From NCBI GenBank assembly GCA_963995505.1, contig OZ023188.1, positions 14,707,912-14,771,911 of the forward strand: a DNA stretch of 64,000 nt. The letters are read 5' to 3'. This DNA is from Hypericum androsaemum (taxonomy: Eukaryota; Streptophyta; Magnoliopsida; Malpighiales; Hypericaceae). Below are positions 12,724 through 23,764 of the stretch, one piece after another. The notes under the pieces are model-generated. The model was given only the letters and a program-made list of their open reading frames with translations. It was not told the origin of the DNA and ran no database searches. The first letter of the stretch is position 1. Each line of letters begins with the position of its first letter. The position numbers and the translations under genes were made by a program.

Positions 12724-14307
12724 CCACCAAAAATCTCCAATTAATTAGCCAATTCCGGGTTAATTAATTAATTAAAATGTCTTCAAAAAATAACTATTAG
12801 CATATCTTCCTTTTCTTCCCGGTCCACATCCATGATCATCGTCGCCCTCTGCCTCAGATAGGTGACTTTCATTTTTTCCAGGAGAGCTTTATTTTGCGGT
12901 GGGGTTTTTCTTTTTGCCCGAAAAGAAAATTTTATTTTTGGGCTTCCTTTTTATCTCGCCCTGCCGCTATTTATCTCGCTTTCATGGATTTTTTATAGAG
13001 GAAGGCTAATTATTATAATTAGTCTTTTTTCTGAATTTGGTTTTCCAATTTAGTGGTAACTGGCCAGGTGATCAATTTTAATTCTGGTTTGTATAATTGC
13101 AAGGGAGAGATGGATATATGGTTATTGTACCTTTTTTATTTTCAGTTTGTTGGAAGCGACATGTGGAATATGAATTGTCTGTATTTGTTTTCCTCTTTCT
13201 GGAAACATTTTGTCATAATAATTGATTGTGCATGGTTGCTTTAAGAGTTCAACCTTTTAGTTGCGGAGATCTCAGTGAAATTTTATATAACTACGTTAGT
13301 TTATGGGATATATACATTAATAAGTTCCATCAACAGTTACAAAGTATATGTATTGATAAAAAATATTTTTAATCAATGTACCATCTAAAAGTTAAAAAGT
13401 ATATGTATTGATAAAAAATATATGGTAAAAGTTCACTTTACTCTGTGGTTTCACAGTTTGGTAGACCATTATCTTGTGGTTCTAAATTTTTTAATCAAGT
13501 GATAGAGATTTTACCTCAATAACAACAAATTGATATTAATTTTTGTTAGTTATCTCACATGTTATGTCACATCATTAATTTTATTCACGTGTTATACCAC
13601 ATTACTAATTTTATTTACATGGCATATCGTTGGTTCCGATATGAACATCGTCAATCTCTTCCTGATCATGATTTGAATATGGTACTACCGAATCTTTTAT
13701 ATTTTCTCTTATATTAGTGTAATGACATGTCATGCAAATAAAATTAGTAATGTTTAGACTTCTTTATTTTTCAAATCAAAACAATTCGCATCGTTTGGTT
13801 TTATGGTTTTTAGTAGAGTTTGGTTTATGTTGACGTTAATATTTACATCTTGGGATTCACGTCGGCGTGTTTGTAGGAAACAAATTAAGAAATTTTGAAT
13901 TTGTTCCTATTTATTATGGGTACATAGTTTTGTAAATTAAATAAAAGATAAAGCAATTTATACCAAATTCATGTTGGTGCAGTAGTATAGGTACAGAAGC
14001 TAGAAGTAGGTTACCTCGGCAGAGGTCTATATACTCTTGTACTTCACATATCATAATGAAAGATCGTCTTACCCCCAGTGAATATAGATCAGTTGACCGA
14101 ACCACATATATCGTGTGTCTTCGTTATTCCTCTATTATTCCTATATCTCTCTTGTTGACAAATAAGGGAGTATCAAACCGCTTCCGTTGCCCCAATAATT
14201 CACAAATTTTTTCTCTAATTTGTTAACAAGTATTCGCATATTTTTTAATTACATAGTATTGTGTAAAGTTTTAGTTAGCTACAAGTTAAACACTCTCACA
14301 AAAGTGC
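12724..14307. other. Spacer between the first bHLH gene and the TRIM array
   Basis: Starts with the bHLH 3' UTR. A direct repeat with 55-bp period (AGTATATGTATTGATAAAAA at 13343 and 13398) is present. From about 13426 a Mutator-like terminal sequence begins (TTGGTAGACCATTATCTTG...), homologous to one at 35.74 kb. No further gene. Confidence 0.5.
13426..13520 (+). repeat. Terminal sequence of a non-autonomous DNA element (family shared with 35.74 kb)
   Basis: The block aligns with 35738-35830 through TAGACCA[C/T]TATC, then GTGGTTCTAAA versus GTAGTTTCAAA, then AAGTGATAGAG versus GAGTGATATAG. Such wording is common at ends of non-autonomous Mutator-like elements in plants. The opposite end and target duplication were not found, so class and extent are uncertain. 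Confidence 0.4.
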
Positions 14308-15358
14308 TGTTAGAATCTCTATACCCAACCAAAAACTTTAAAACTGTGGGCATATGGATATTCAACATTTTTAAGCTTACCCTCCACTCTTGCATTTAGC
14401 AATGTGGGATTCTCAACACGCCCCCTCAAATGCGACCCATCGGGTCGAAGATTGCACAGACTTTGACTTTGCTAACGTGCGCGAAATGGGAGTTGTGCGA
14501 GTGCAATAATGGGTACGGGATCAACTCGCTCTGATACCATGTTAGAATCTTCATATCCAATCCAAAACCTTGAGCTATTTTTCAAGGCGAATGGTGCAAC
14601 TGGGAGCTTCTCAATCATGATGTCACTCGTCGTGTTCAAGATTAGTTTAGATGGTCAAATTCAACCGAGGAATTCAGACCCCAGAATATTCTTTTGTACA
14701 TGGAATCTCTACGTGATAGGGGAGATTAGTCATGTAAGTACAAGTAGAGTAGTTTTTTGTACTACTTGGTGTAAATATTTTGGGGTATATAAAATTAATC
14801 AATTTATCAAAAAAAAAATTTCCATCACTCTTGCACTTACAAATGTGAGATTCTCAACACGCCCCCTCAAACAAGACCCATCGGGTAGAAGATTGCACGG
14901 GCTTTGACTTCGCTAACGTGCGAGAAATGGGGGCCATGCGAGCACAACAATGGGTATTGGATCAACCTACTCTGATACCATGTTAGAATCTCCATATCCA
15001 ACCCAAAACCTAAAGGTAATGGGTAGGCATATTTTCAACAGTCATAAGTTTTCCCTCCACTGTTGCACTAAGCAATGTGGAATTCTCAATAAGTACTTTT
15101 TAGAATCTTGATATTCAAATCAATAATTTGAGGTAATATGTATTCTCAAAAGAAGTTTATCAAACGAATTTTGCACAACTTCGACTTTGTAATATGCCAT
15201 GATACCAGCATCATGCAAGCAACAATAATGGGCCATGAATCTTGTAGGATTAATTGACTCTTATAACATGTTAGAATTTTATATTCAATCTAAGACTTTC
15301 AGACAATTGATTAGTATCATTTTCACACTTATAAACAAACTCATTTACACTAGCAACA
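14308..15358 (-). mobile_element. Tandem array of a TRIM (miniature LTR retrotransposon)
   Basis: Described on the plus strand (element is minus): LTR A 14308-14418, LTR B 14540-14859, LTR C 14981-15091, degenerate D near 15098-15175 and E 15269-15358. Each begins TGTTAGAAT and ends near CTCAACA. LTRs A and C are 111 bp. The spacers, 121 bp each, start with a reverse polypurine tract (CGCCCCCTC at 14419 and 14860) and end with CTCTGATACCA (14529-14539) or a near copy (14970-14980), the reverse complement of the initiator tRNA-Met primer site. LTR plus spacer plus LTR is about 343 bp with no coding capacity: a TRIM. Sharing of LTRs between successive units shows concatemer formation. LTR B is interrupted by a LINE fragment. 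Confidence 0.85.
14580..14820 (+). mobile_element. LINE 3' fragment inserted in TRIM LTR B
   Basis: Inside LTR B a plus-strand segment encodes the last residues of a LINE ORF2 (ILLYMESLRDRGD then TAG), followed by a 3' UTR ending in TTTATC and ten A residues. The ORF2 end and 3' UTR start (GATAGGGGAGATTA, CATGTAA) closely match the LINE fragment on the minus strand at 37.8-38.8 kb (LLLYMDSLRDRGD). So this is a severely 5'-truncated copy of that LINE family. The 5' junction is approximate. Confidence 0.8.
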
Positions 15359-15505
15359 CGCGAAACTAACGATAACACCATAACCAAAATCCTAAGATAG
15401 TTAACCTATAATATAGGTTCTGACGTTACTATATACACTACAGTCTCTCTGACCCTTGCTCCTGTTGCCCCGCCGCCTGGGCTTTGTTCGGTGGAACCCG
15501 GACCC

Positions 15506-16925
15506 ATGGCAAATCTCACCTCGATCTTCGTGGATAACCTACCTATGCAATAGAATGGGCTGGCCCTTAGGAATTGGGGCTCAAAGTTCTATCAGATTGC
15601 AGATGCTTTTGTCCCTTCGAAGCTCTCAAAAAAAAGGATCTAGGTTCGGCTTCTTGAAGGTGGATGAAAGGGTGAACGCAGAGACGGTAGTCAAGTCTCT
15701 CAACGGCTGCTCGGTCGGAAGCACGAAGGTGCTTATAGCCCTCTCTCATTTCTCCAGGGAATCCAAGAGCCAACCTCATGGAAAGGAGAAGGTAGCGCCT
15801 GCCCACGCTCCCTTGGTAGCTCATGCTTCTGGAAAAGCGATATGGGTCAAGAAATATCTCACCTTCAAGACTGTCCAGGCAGATGTCCCTGGATCTTCTT
15901 TGCCAGCGCTGGAAGAAGTTGTTCGCGAATACATGTCCCCTGTTGAAGACGCTGACGATTGGCTTGCGCGAAGTCTTGTGGCCTGGCTCCATAACCCGAA
16001 GCAGCTCAGGAATCTCAGGAATTACGAAGTCCTCCACTACCGTGCTAGGATTTTGAATGGAGATTCCATTCTTCTCACGTTTGAGAACCTGGAGGAGGCA
16101 AAGGTTAGGGTATCTTCTCTGAAACCTTACTTCAAAAGTATTAATTTCTGGAACCCCCGTCTCATTACTAGCTCTCGATGCACCTGGATTAAGATTTATG
16201 GTCTTTCATTGAATGTTTGGACTTACTCCTTCTTGGAATGGTTGACCTCCCCTCTGGGAGAATTATTATTGGTTCATGAGCATACAAGGAGGAAATGCAG
16301 ATTTGATATGGCCATGGTGCTGTTATCCACTGAGTTGTTGGAGAATATTTCCAAAATTCTGCAGGTTAAAATCAATGGGGCCCTCCACCGATTATTCATA
16401 AATGAAGCCAGTTTAATTGAGGAGGATGATCAAACAAGCTTTGGCTTCACTTTCGGAGGCTTTAATGTTGAGCATGGCAGGCTTCATCTTCCTACTTCGG
16501 TTAGGAAAGGTTCTTGCTCTGATGATTACTGTGCTATTAGTGGCGTTGCTGGGGAACAAACACCTCTTCGTTGTTGGAGATTGATTCTTCTGATAACTCG
16601 CCTATAGCTGAAACCCCTTTCCTAGAGGTTGACGTTGCATCCTCCTCGTCAGATCCTCGTGAGAGGGATCATTTGGTTTTGGAGGTCCCTCGCATTCCAG
16701 TCAGCTGCCGTGCAATTATCCCTTTCTAGGCGATCTGCTCCAACTATTCGGAGTCCCCCCCTTGATTTTGGACCTCCCTCGGTCCAAAAGGAGGTTCAGC
16801 AACCTTACCCATCTACCCCTACGGTTGGGCTTATTGATAAAGGGGTGGACAAGGCGAAAGATGTGGAACAAATCAGAAAGTCCACTCGAGAAATTAGACC
16901 CACCCCAAAAGCGGCTGCTATCTAG
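15506..16925 (+). pseudogene. LINE ORF1 with RRM and DUF4283 domains
   Basis: A frame from ATG at 15506 gives MANLTSIFVDNLPMQ, an RRM RNP2-like start, then an in-frame TAG at 15551. After a slip in the eight-A run at 15628-15635 the sense frame moves to the one giving SRFGFLKVDERVNAE (RNP1) and VKSLNGCSVGSTKV. A DUF4283-type region follows at about 16030-16410 (ILNGDSILLTFENLEEAK ... WIKIYGLSLNVWTYSFLEWL), typical of plant LINE ORF1 proteins. A further frameshift near 16560 leads into a low-complexity, Ser/Pro-rich tail. ORF1 proteins bind the element RNA to form the retrotransposition particle. This copy is broken in at least three places. Confidence 0.8.
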
Positions 16926-17173
16926 TCCTCCGCTAGGAAAAAGCCCATTCTCAAATTAAAGAGCCCGGAGGAAAGGCTAAGTGAAGCCCTTGCTCTGAAC
17001 TTGGTTCAACTAATGGATCAAGCAAGCGATGAGGAGTTCGACAAAACAACGGAAGTGGCTTGGTCTATGGCTAGACGTCTTCGTGTCCGTTGGGATGATG
17101 AAACTTGCAACATTCTTAAAGCCATCAAAGAAGCTGCAACCCGAGGAGGCACCCATGTTGTGGCCTGGCCACA

Positions 17174-20100
17174 ATGAATATCACAACCTGGAATGTAAGA
17201 GGATCCAACACCTCTATAAAAAAGAAGGAGATCAGGAGTTTGGTTCAATCTTCAAATACTGGCTTTCTCCTGTTACAGGAAACTAAGATGGAAAGACCCA
17301 GAATAAGTGAAATTTGGGCTATGTGGCGGAGAGAAACTCTGGATTGGGATTTTCTTCCTTCTACATGGGCCTCTAGTGGTATGATTTGTATTTGGAGTGC
17401 CAATTTTTTCATTCGTAACAGCTGTTTCCAGGCTTTCAGAGGGCTTACTTTTTGCGGAACCCTTGCTGACTCTGAGTTAGATTATTGTATTATGTCAATC
17501 TATGGTCTGCACTCCATCAGTGATCGGGTGGAGGTCTAGGATGAGATTCTGACCTTCAAATCCTCGCTTCCAGATTTACCATTTTTACTTGCAGGTGATT
17601 TCAATGTGGTGCTCAACAACTGTGAGCACAAACATAGCAGAGGATTAAATCAACCTGGCACCAAGGCTTTTACGAAATTTATTGATAATACTAGCTTACT
17701 GAATCTTCCCCTTCTGGGGCAAAAATATACCTGGAGAAGAAATAGATCTGCCAGTAGGATTGACAGGTTCCTAGTTTCGGCTGAGTGGCTCCAATCCTTC
17801 CCTAATTTACTATAATGGGCACTTCCTAAAGGGGGATTGGATCATAACCCTCTGGTGCTTCGTTTGGAAAATGTGAACTGGGGCCCCAAACCATTCCGCT
17901 GTTTGAATTGTTGGTTTGAGGAGCCGAGTTTTGTTAAGCTTGTTGCAGGTTGGTGGACTGATCTGGACAATAGAACTTTCGGATGCCAGAAGCTTATGTA
18001 CAAACTTAGGTTGGTGAAAGAAAAGATTAAGCAGTGGAATCGTGATCACTTTGGGAAGGTGGAATTCAGAATTTCTGAGCTGGAAGAAGGAATTCAAATG
18101 CTGGATTGTCTGGAGGAATCAACATCTCTGAGTGCTGCCCAATCTTTCTCAAAAACTAGATTAGGGGAAGAGTTGCTCTCGCATAAGAAAAAGCTGGACT
18201 CTATTTGGAAATAAAAGGCAAGAGTTAACTGGGGGAAAGAAGGGGACAAAAACACCAAGTACTTCCATTGTGTGGCATCTTCTAAGAGAGCTAGCAATTT
18301 TATTGGCTGCCTTAAGATCAATGGATCACGTGTGGTCAGCCCACCTGTAATTAAGCAAGCCACTTAGGATTTCTTTCAATCTCAATTCAAGGAGCCTAGA
18401 AGTTCAAGACCTTCGATTGACCTAGACCTCTTTCCTAAACTTAAGGAGAACTCAGTTTTGATGCTCAACGCATTCCCCTCTTGTGAAGAAATTAAGGCTG
18501 CTGTTTGGGATTGTAGTGGAGATAAAGCACCAGGGCCCGATGGGTTCAACTTCTCTTTCTACCAGGCTATGTGGGACATAATAAAAGAGGATCTCTACAG
18601 CTTCATCGAGGACTTCTTCAGGAGAGGTTCCCTCCACGATCTTGCCTCATCCTCCTTCTTAACTCTTATTCCCAAAATGGTAGGATCGACAAGCCTTTCC
18701 AACTACCGCCCCGTCAGCCTGGTTGGAAGTGTCTATAAAGTAATTGCAAAGATCCTTGCCACCAGATTAAAGGATGTCATTCACGAGGTTGTGGGAGAGG
18801 AACAATTCACTTTCGTCGGTGGTAGGCAGATCACCGAATCTGCTTTTATCGCTAATGAAGTCATCAACTCTCTTAAGGTAAACAAAAAGGAAGTTGTACT
18901 CGTGAAAGTTGACTTCTCAAAAGCTTTTGATTGTTTAAATTGGGCTTACCTAAAAGATGTTATGGTGGCAATGGGATTTGACCCCCGCTAGATTTCTTGG
19001 ATCATGGAATGCATCTCAAGCGCTAGAGCCTCCATCCTAATTAACGGCTCGCCCTCTCCTCTTTTCAAGCTTCAACAGGGGCTCCGTCAAGGAGACCCCT
19101 TATCCCCGTTCCTCTTTATCATGGTGGCTGAGGGATTAAAAATCCTTATAAAACAGGCGACAGAGGAGCAGATGATCAAGGGAATTAAAATTTTGGGTCT
19201 TCAACATGATTTATCCAACCTCCAGTATGCAGATGACACGCTACTCTTCTCAGAATATTGTGAGTCAAGTGTCTCCAATCTCAAACATATCATGATAATT
19301 TTCAGCCTTGTCTCCGGATTGGAAATTAACATGGCAAAGACTTCCCTTATTGGTATTAATAGCTCGGATGAACGTCTCCCATCGATGGCTAGAACTTGGC
19401 AATGTAAGCAGGAAACACTACCTATCAAGTACATGGGTCTTCCCCTGGGAAGTGACATTACAAAGAAAGAAGCATTGACAGCCAATTCTAGAGCTTTTTG
19501 ACAGACGCCTTGCTTCTTGGAAAGGCAATATCATGTCACTTGGAGGTAGATTAATCCTAGTCAAGTCTGTGCTTTCCTCGCTTCCAATATACTATATGTC
19601 CTTTTTCAGGATACCAGTTGGTATTCGCATGGATCTTGAGAGACGTATGAGAAGATTCCTTTGGTCAGGTGACACAGAGAAGGCTAAAATTCCTCTTGTA
19701 AGCTGGAAACACCTTACCCGTCCAAAATAGTTTAGGGGATTGGGTATAGAAGACCTCGATTTCAAAAATAAGTCACTGTTGCTGAAATGGGTTTGGAAAT
19801 TTCTTTCTAATGGAGACTCTCTGTGGGCCAAAACTACTGCTCTGGGATTAGCAGCTATTCTCCAGAAAACTCCCTTTCTATCCCGATCGGTGGGGGTACT
19901 AGCTGCTGGAAGGGGATTTGTGATGTTGCTTATGATGAATCAGGTGTGGCAAATGAGTTTTGGGGAGGACTCAAGCTGCTAGCCGGTAATGGAAATAGTT
20001 TTTTATTTTGGCTAGATCCCTGGCTAAATGAAACTCCTCTCTCTGAAAGGTTTGAGCGCCTCTACTCCATTTCAAGGAAGAAAAAAGCCACGATTGCGAA

Positions 20101-20842
20101 TTGTGGTTACTGGGTCGGCGGCAGATGGATGTGGAACTTTAACTGGCGGAGATATCTATTCGCTTGGGAGGAGAACTTGGAAGATGCTTTGATGTCTTGC
20201 CTTGGTGATTTCACTCCTTCCCGTTTAAGTCCTGACCGTATTCTTTGGCGACGTGGTAATGACAACGTCTATAACACTAGCTCCTTGAGAAAATGGACGT
20301 ACCAGTTAAGTGCCATTTCAGGTAACCTTCAAATTGCTCAAGTCTGGACTGGAAAGATTCCGACGAAAGTTCAGTGTTTTCTTTGGCTTGCACTCAATAA
20401 CAAGCTCCCAACCAGAGACACTCTGATCAGGATGCATCGCCTGAGTGCGTGGGACTCGTTATGTCCGTTATGTTGGGAGACTGACGAAACTGCTTGTCAC
20501 CTTCTGTTCCATTGTAAGGCCTCTTGGTCATTGTGGAATGTGTATACCAAGAAAGTGGGTCTATCTTGGTGCATGGGCAACTCCATCCTGGACTCACTTG
20601 ATTGCTGGATGAATCTCATCAAGGGAGGTATGCTAAAGAAGGTCTGGTTCATGCTATTTGGGGCGATAACGTGGACACTTTGGAACACCCGCAACATAGT
20701 AATCTTCGACAGTGCGAGTGTAGACCAAAATCTTCTTCTTCATACCTCAATTTTAAGGGTTAGAGAATGGTTCATTTGGTCGGACTATTACTCTTCTCTA
20801 GGTGATCAGGACTTTTTACTCTACTCGGACTCGTTCAGGTAG
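17174..20842 (+). pseudogene. LINE ORF2: endonuclease, reverse transcriptase, zf-RVT
   Basis: One frame runs from ATG 17174 (MNITTWNVRGSN) to about 19480. Endonuclease motifs: TWNVRG, LLQETK, LAGDFNVVLN, SRIDRFLVS, LDHNPLVL. Reverse transcriptase motifs: KAPGPDGFNF, SNYRPVSLVGSVYKVIAK, VKVDFSKAFDCLNW, LQQGLRQGDPLSPFLF and the catalytic YADDTLLF (about 19225). Frameshifts near 19480 and 19825 lead into the C-terminal zinc-binding domain (IPTKVQCFLWLALNNKLPTR, LCPLCWETDETACHLLFHC). In-frame stops at 17537, 17813, 18212, 18365, 18989 and 19728 kill it. Known role: nicks target DNA and copies the element RNA by target-primed reverse transcription. Confidence 0.92.
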
Positions 20843-20961
20843 ACTTTTGGAGATTTTGATGTAACTCTTAGGGCTTTGTCCGCCTACAAGCACTATTGTA
20901 CTATGTACAGTTACATGTCTATAATACAACTTTACTTATCAAAAATATATATATGTTCTGA

Positions 20962-22556
20962 CATCTAATGATCATGAGGTAAATTTATTCCTTATCATTT
21001 TCGTTTCTCATTAGTCAGTACAAAATTAGCATTCCCTTCGCTGCCAAGTAGCTTGAAAGATGAATAATAAAATCAGATGCATCCTATTATTTTCGTATCA
21101 GCGGCTACTATTGGGCTACGATTATTTTTATTTTGGTTCAGTTGTTTTCGGGGATGGATCAACGATACGTACCCTTTAGGCAAACCATCCCATTAATTTT
21201 GAAATACAATCCAAAATCTTTATTTATTTGGCACCTTGCCACTTGAGCAAGGTGTTAAAAATATACTTTTATTCTTTTGAGGTAGCTATGATAATCGTAT
21301 TTTTTTCATTCATAAAAATTGAACTTAATTTTTTTTTAAAGATTCAAAGTCTTTCATCACTTAAATTCTTTAGTTTTTCTTATTTGAAAGGATGGTTAGA
21401 AACATGATAAGGACGCATTAAAGAGCATGATAGATTGATAATTGGGTAACGTACTTTCAACTTCTTTATGTATGGTGAAATATACTTTATTATCCCTGTT
21501 GTTTCAACTATTATTTTTATATTCATATAATTTAAAATTTATACTTTCAACAAAAACCAGAGACTTACGGGTATTTCCCTGAATAATTTAAGCAAGCGAA
21601 TATAGTAACTATAAACTTTCTCTCCCGCATTAGAATACATCAAATTGTCACAACAGCAGTACCTAATTATAGATTTGTTTCCCTTTTTAAAACAATTACA
21701 GATTATTTTGTTCCTAATTATAGATTTGATTCTTTACTTTCAGGATGGAAGAGATTCTTGCAAATACGACGAAGTATGATGGATGACCGGCTGCTTAGTT
21801 TTTATGAGAATTGGAATTAAACAACAACATGGACCACTTATGGACTTGTGGAATATACAGCCTCTTGTACTTGGTTATTGGCTTATATCGCTGTCTAGCT
21901 AGGTTGCCTTGTATTAACTAAATCGGGCAAGAAATACTGTGGCAAGTCAATATAGCATTTCTTTGAACTCGACAGAACCTGTCCTTATTTTTATTTTTCG
22001 GAACTATATGGTATTAAAAAATCAGTTGGGTCGAATGACTAATTTACGTTCAAGGTAAATCAAACCACAAACAGTGGCAAATTATTTTAGTTGAATTTTA
22101 ACAGAGTTTTTTTTATAAATATAAATTTTATATAACACCAATTATGATTACAATTTGTAATGATATTAGATTATATAAAGCATCTATTGCAAAATTGCCT
22201 AATTAGTAACATTTATGCCTATTGTGACCTAATTGCCAAATTTCGTTGCTTAACTTTTTTATCCATAGACAAAATAACTTTTTCACAGTGTTCTCTGTGT
22301 CCTTGTCTTTTCAATCTTTGGAGCCGTATCTTCTCTTACTATTCTTCATAATCGCTTTCTTTTTGTTTGTTGGTTTTTGAGTCGGGTACTCTCCTTAGTT
22401 GGGAATCCAGTACTAAGACTTTTCCCGACCCATTCTCCTTCTCTATGGGTGAATCCACGATTAGTAACACAGTTACATTGATATTATAAATTGAGGTCAA
22501 GACTTCTGAGGTACATCATCTCGCTATTTTTGTAAGTATTTTTCAATAAAATATAG
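20962..22556. other. AT-rich spacer without a gene
   Basis: About 1.6 kb following the LINE. No open frame with recognisable content on either strand; short T-rich and A-rich runs only. A small frame at 22160-22351 is cysteine-rich by chance and resembles nothing known. Confidence 0.4.
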
Positions 22557-22976
22557 TGTGATAACTCATCAATGATATGTTCTAAAAGTGATTTGTTCTC
22601 ACTATCCATGTTAATAAAGTACACATTCTTTTTTAGCACACATCTTGAGAAAATTCAAAAGTTAAATGCGCTTTGCCTGGAGTAATTTCAGGATGGGCGA
22701 CTTCTTCGTGCGGGCCTCCCGCCGGGGGCCGCCCGCTATGCCAAAAGCGAGAGAAACCCCATTCATCTCTTTCCTTTTTACGTCCCCATGTCCTCCCGCG
22801 TGGCGACATGGGGCGAAAAAAGGGGCATCCTATCAACTTGTTTCGACCTAGGATAATAAGCTCATGAGCTTGGTCTTCTTGAAAAGTTTTCACGACGCGT
22901 GTAAGTGAGGACAAAAATACGCTAAAAATGCTCGTGTGATCTGTAGTGGCAGTCGATCGGAACACGGAGTATTATG
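22557..22976 (+). mobile_element. Cassandra-type LTR with insertion, copy 3
   Basis: Begins TGTGATAACTC, passes GATATGTTCT, and carries the 5S-like core (AAATTCAAAAGTTAAATGCG, GCCTGGAGTAATTTCAGGAT, GGGCGACTTCTT). It resumes after a 174-bp insertion with GAAAAGTTTTCACGACGCGTG and ends near CACGGAGTATTATG. Removing the insert leaves about 246 bp, the size of the other Cassandra LTRs. Flanking pentamers are only similar (TATAG, TATGA). Confidence 0.8.
22707..22880. other. GC-rich insert inside the Cassandra LTR, possibly organellar
   Basis: The segment between two CTTCTT hexamers (22701-22706 and 22875-22880) is strongly GC-rich (for example CCTCCCGCCGGGGGCCGCCC), unlike the AT-rich neighbourhood, and has no Cassandra homology. 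It interrupts the 5S-like core between GGGCGACTTCTT and GAAAAGTTTT. Its composition and phrasing (GTCCCCATGTCCTCCCGCG, GCGACATGGGGCG) recall plant mitochondrial DNA, so a small nuclear copy of organelle DNA is my best guess. This is inference; no search was possible. Confidence 0.45.
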
Positions 22977-23293
22977 TATGAACTTTATAGATTGAATTTT
23001 TCAATACTCTGTTATCACACTAACTGATCTATGTATTCATTAATATATCTTCATGTTTATATGAAGATAAAACCTTGTTGCCGTCTACCGGTGCTTGAAA
23101 TGTTGTTCAGAGACTGATAAATATGATTCCACGATTAGCGATGACATATGCGTCCACGAAAAGTGCAGATATTTAGAATGATGCAACAATTTGCTTTCTG
23201 GATAATGTAGTTGGATGCTTGTCTATTTACTGATAGAATAGGAGAAAATATATAAAAGCAATACATTATTTTATGAAAATTGTAGATATATAG

Positions 23294-23756
23294 CATGGTT
23301 TTAAAAAATGCGATACGACCGATGGTCCGACCTGTCAGACTGTGACTTGGGGTGAACATTGTGTCGTATTTACCTTAAACTCGGCTTCTCGTTCAACTAA
23401 TGGTCAACGACATTGACCACTAGATCAACCGGTCGGAACTGCCAATTTAACTAGTTGGTCAACCTTGCCGTAAAAATCTTTTTTGTAAAAAAATTATTTT
23501 AAATTTTAAAAATGATTAACTTATGATTGTCATGGTCGTATAATATAATTTTGTAATAAAACCATATAACATCGACAACCCTTTGCAATTTTAATGTTAA
23601 ATAACCTTTCAAAAAAATTAATGTTAAATATAATAAATATTGTATACTATTTATTAAAAAAAATCTCCGGAGACCTGCGATCTGGCCTATCCGACCGATT
23701 GACCTGAAGGACACAAAAAATCTTGCATCGATCTCTGAGATGTTTTTAAAACCATG
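23294..23756. mobile_element. hAT-type MITE
   Basis: A 463-bp element has 14-bp perfect terminal inverted repeats CATGGTTTTAAAAA (23294-23307, and reverse complement ending at 23756) and is bounded by a perfect 8-bp direct repeat ATATATAG (23286-23293 and 23757-23764). Eight-base target duplications are typical of hAT elements. The inside has sequence rich in GACC/GGTC motifs near the ends and no transposase. Confidence 0.8.
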
Positions 23757-23764
23757 ATATATAG

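Larger units (their letters stand above)
15411..20961 (+). mobile_element. L1-type LINE, near full length, decayed
   Basis: The element body spans about 15425-20947. It is flanked by an imperfect 14-bp target-site duplication: ATATAGGTTCTGAC (15411-15424) and ATATATGTTCTGAC (20948-20961), one mismatch. It contains ORF1 (RRM plus DUF4283) and ORF2 (endonuclease, reverse transcriptase, zinc-binding domain) and ends with ACTTTACTTATCAAAAAT. No RNase H domain follows the zinc-binding domain. Multiple stops and frameshifts show it is inactive. At about 5.5 kb it is close to the usual full length of plant L1 elements. Confidence 0.92.

Noticed and set aside
22633..22965. 110-codon minus-strand frame
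   Set aside because: It crosses both junctions of the insert in a Cassandra LTR, so it is a chance chimera.
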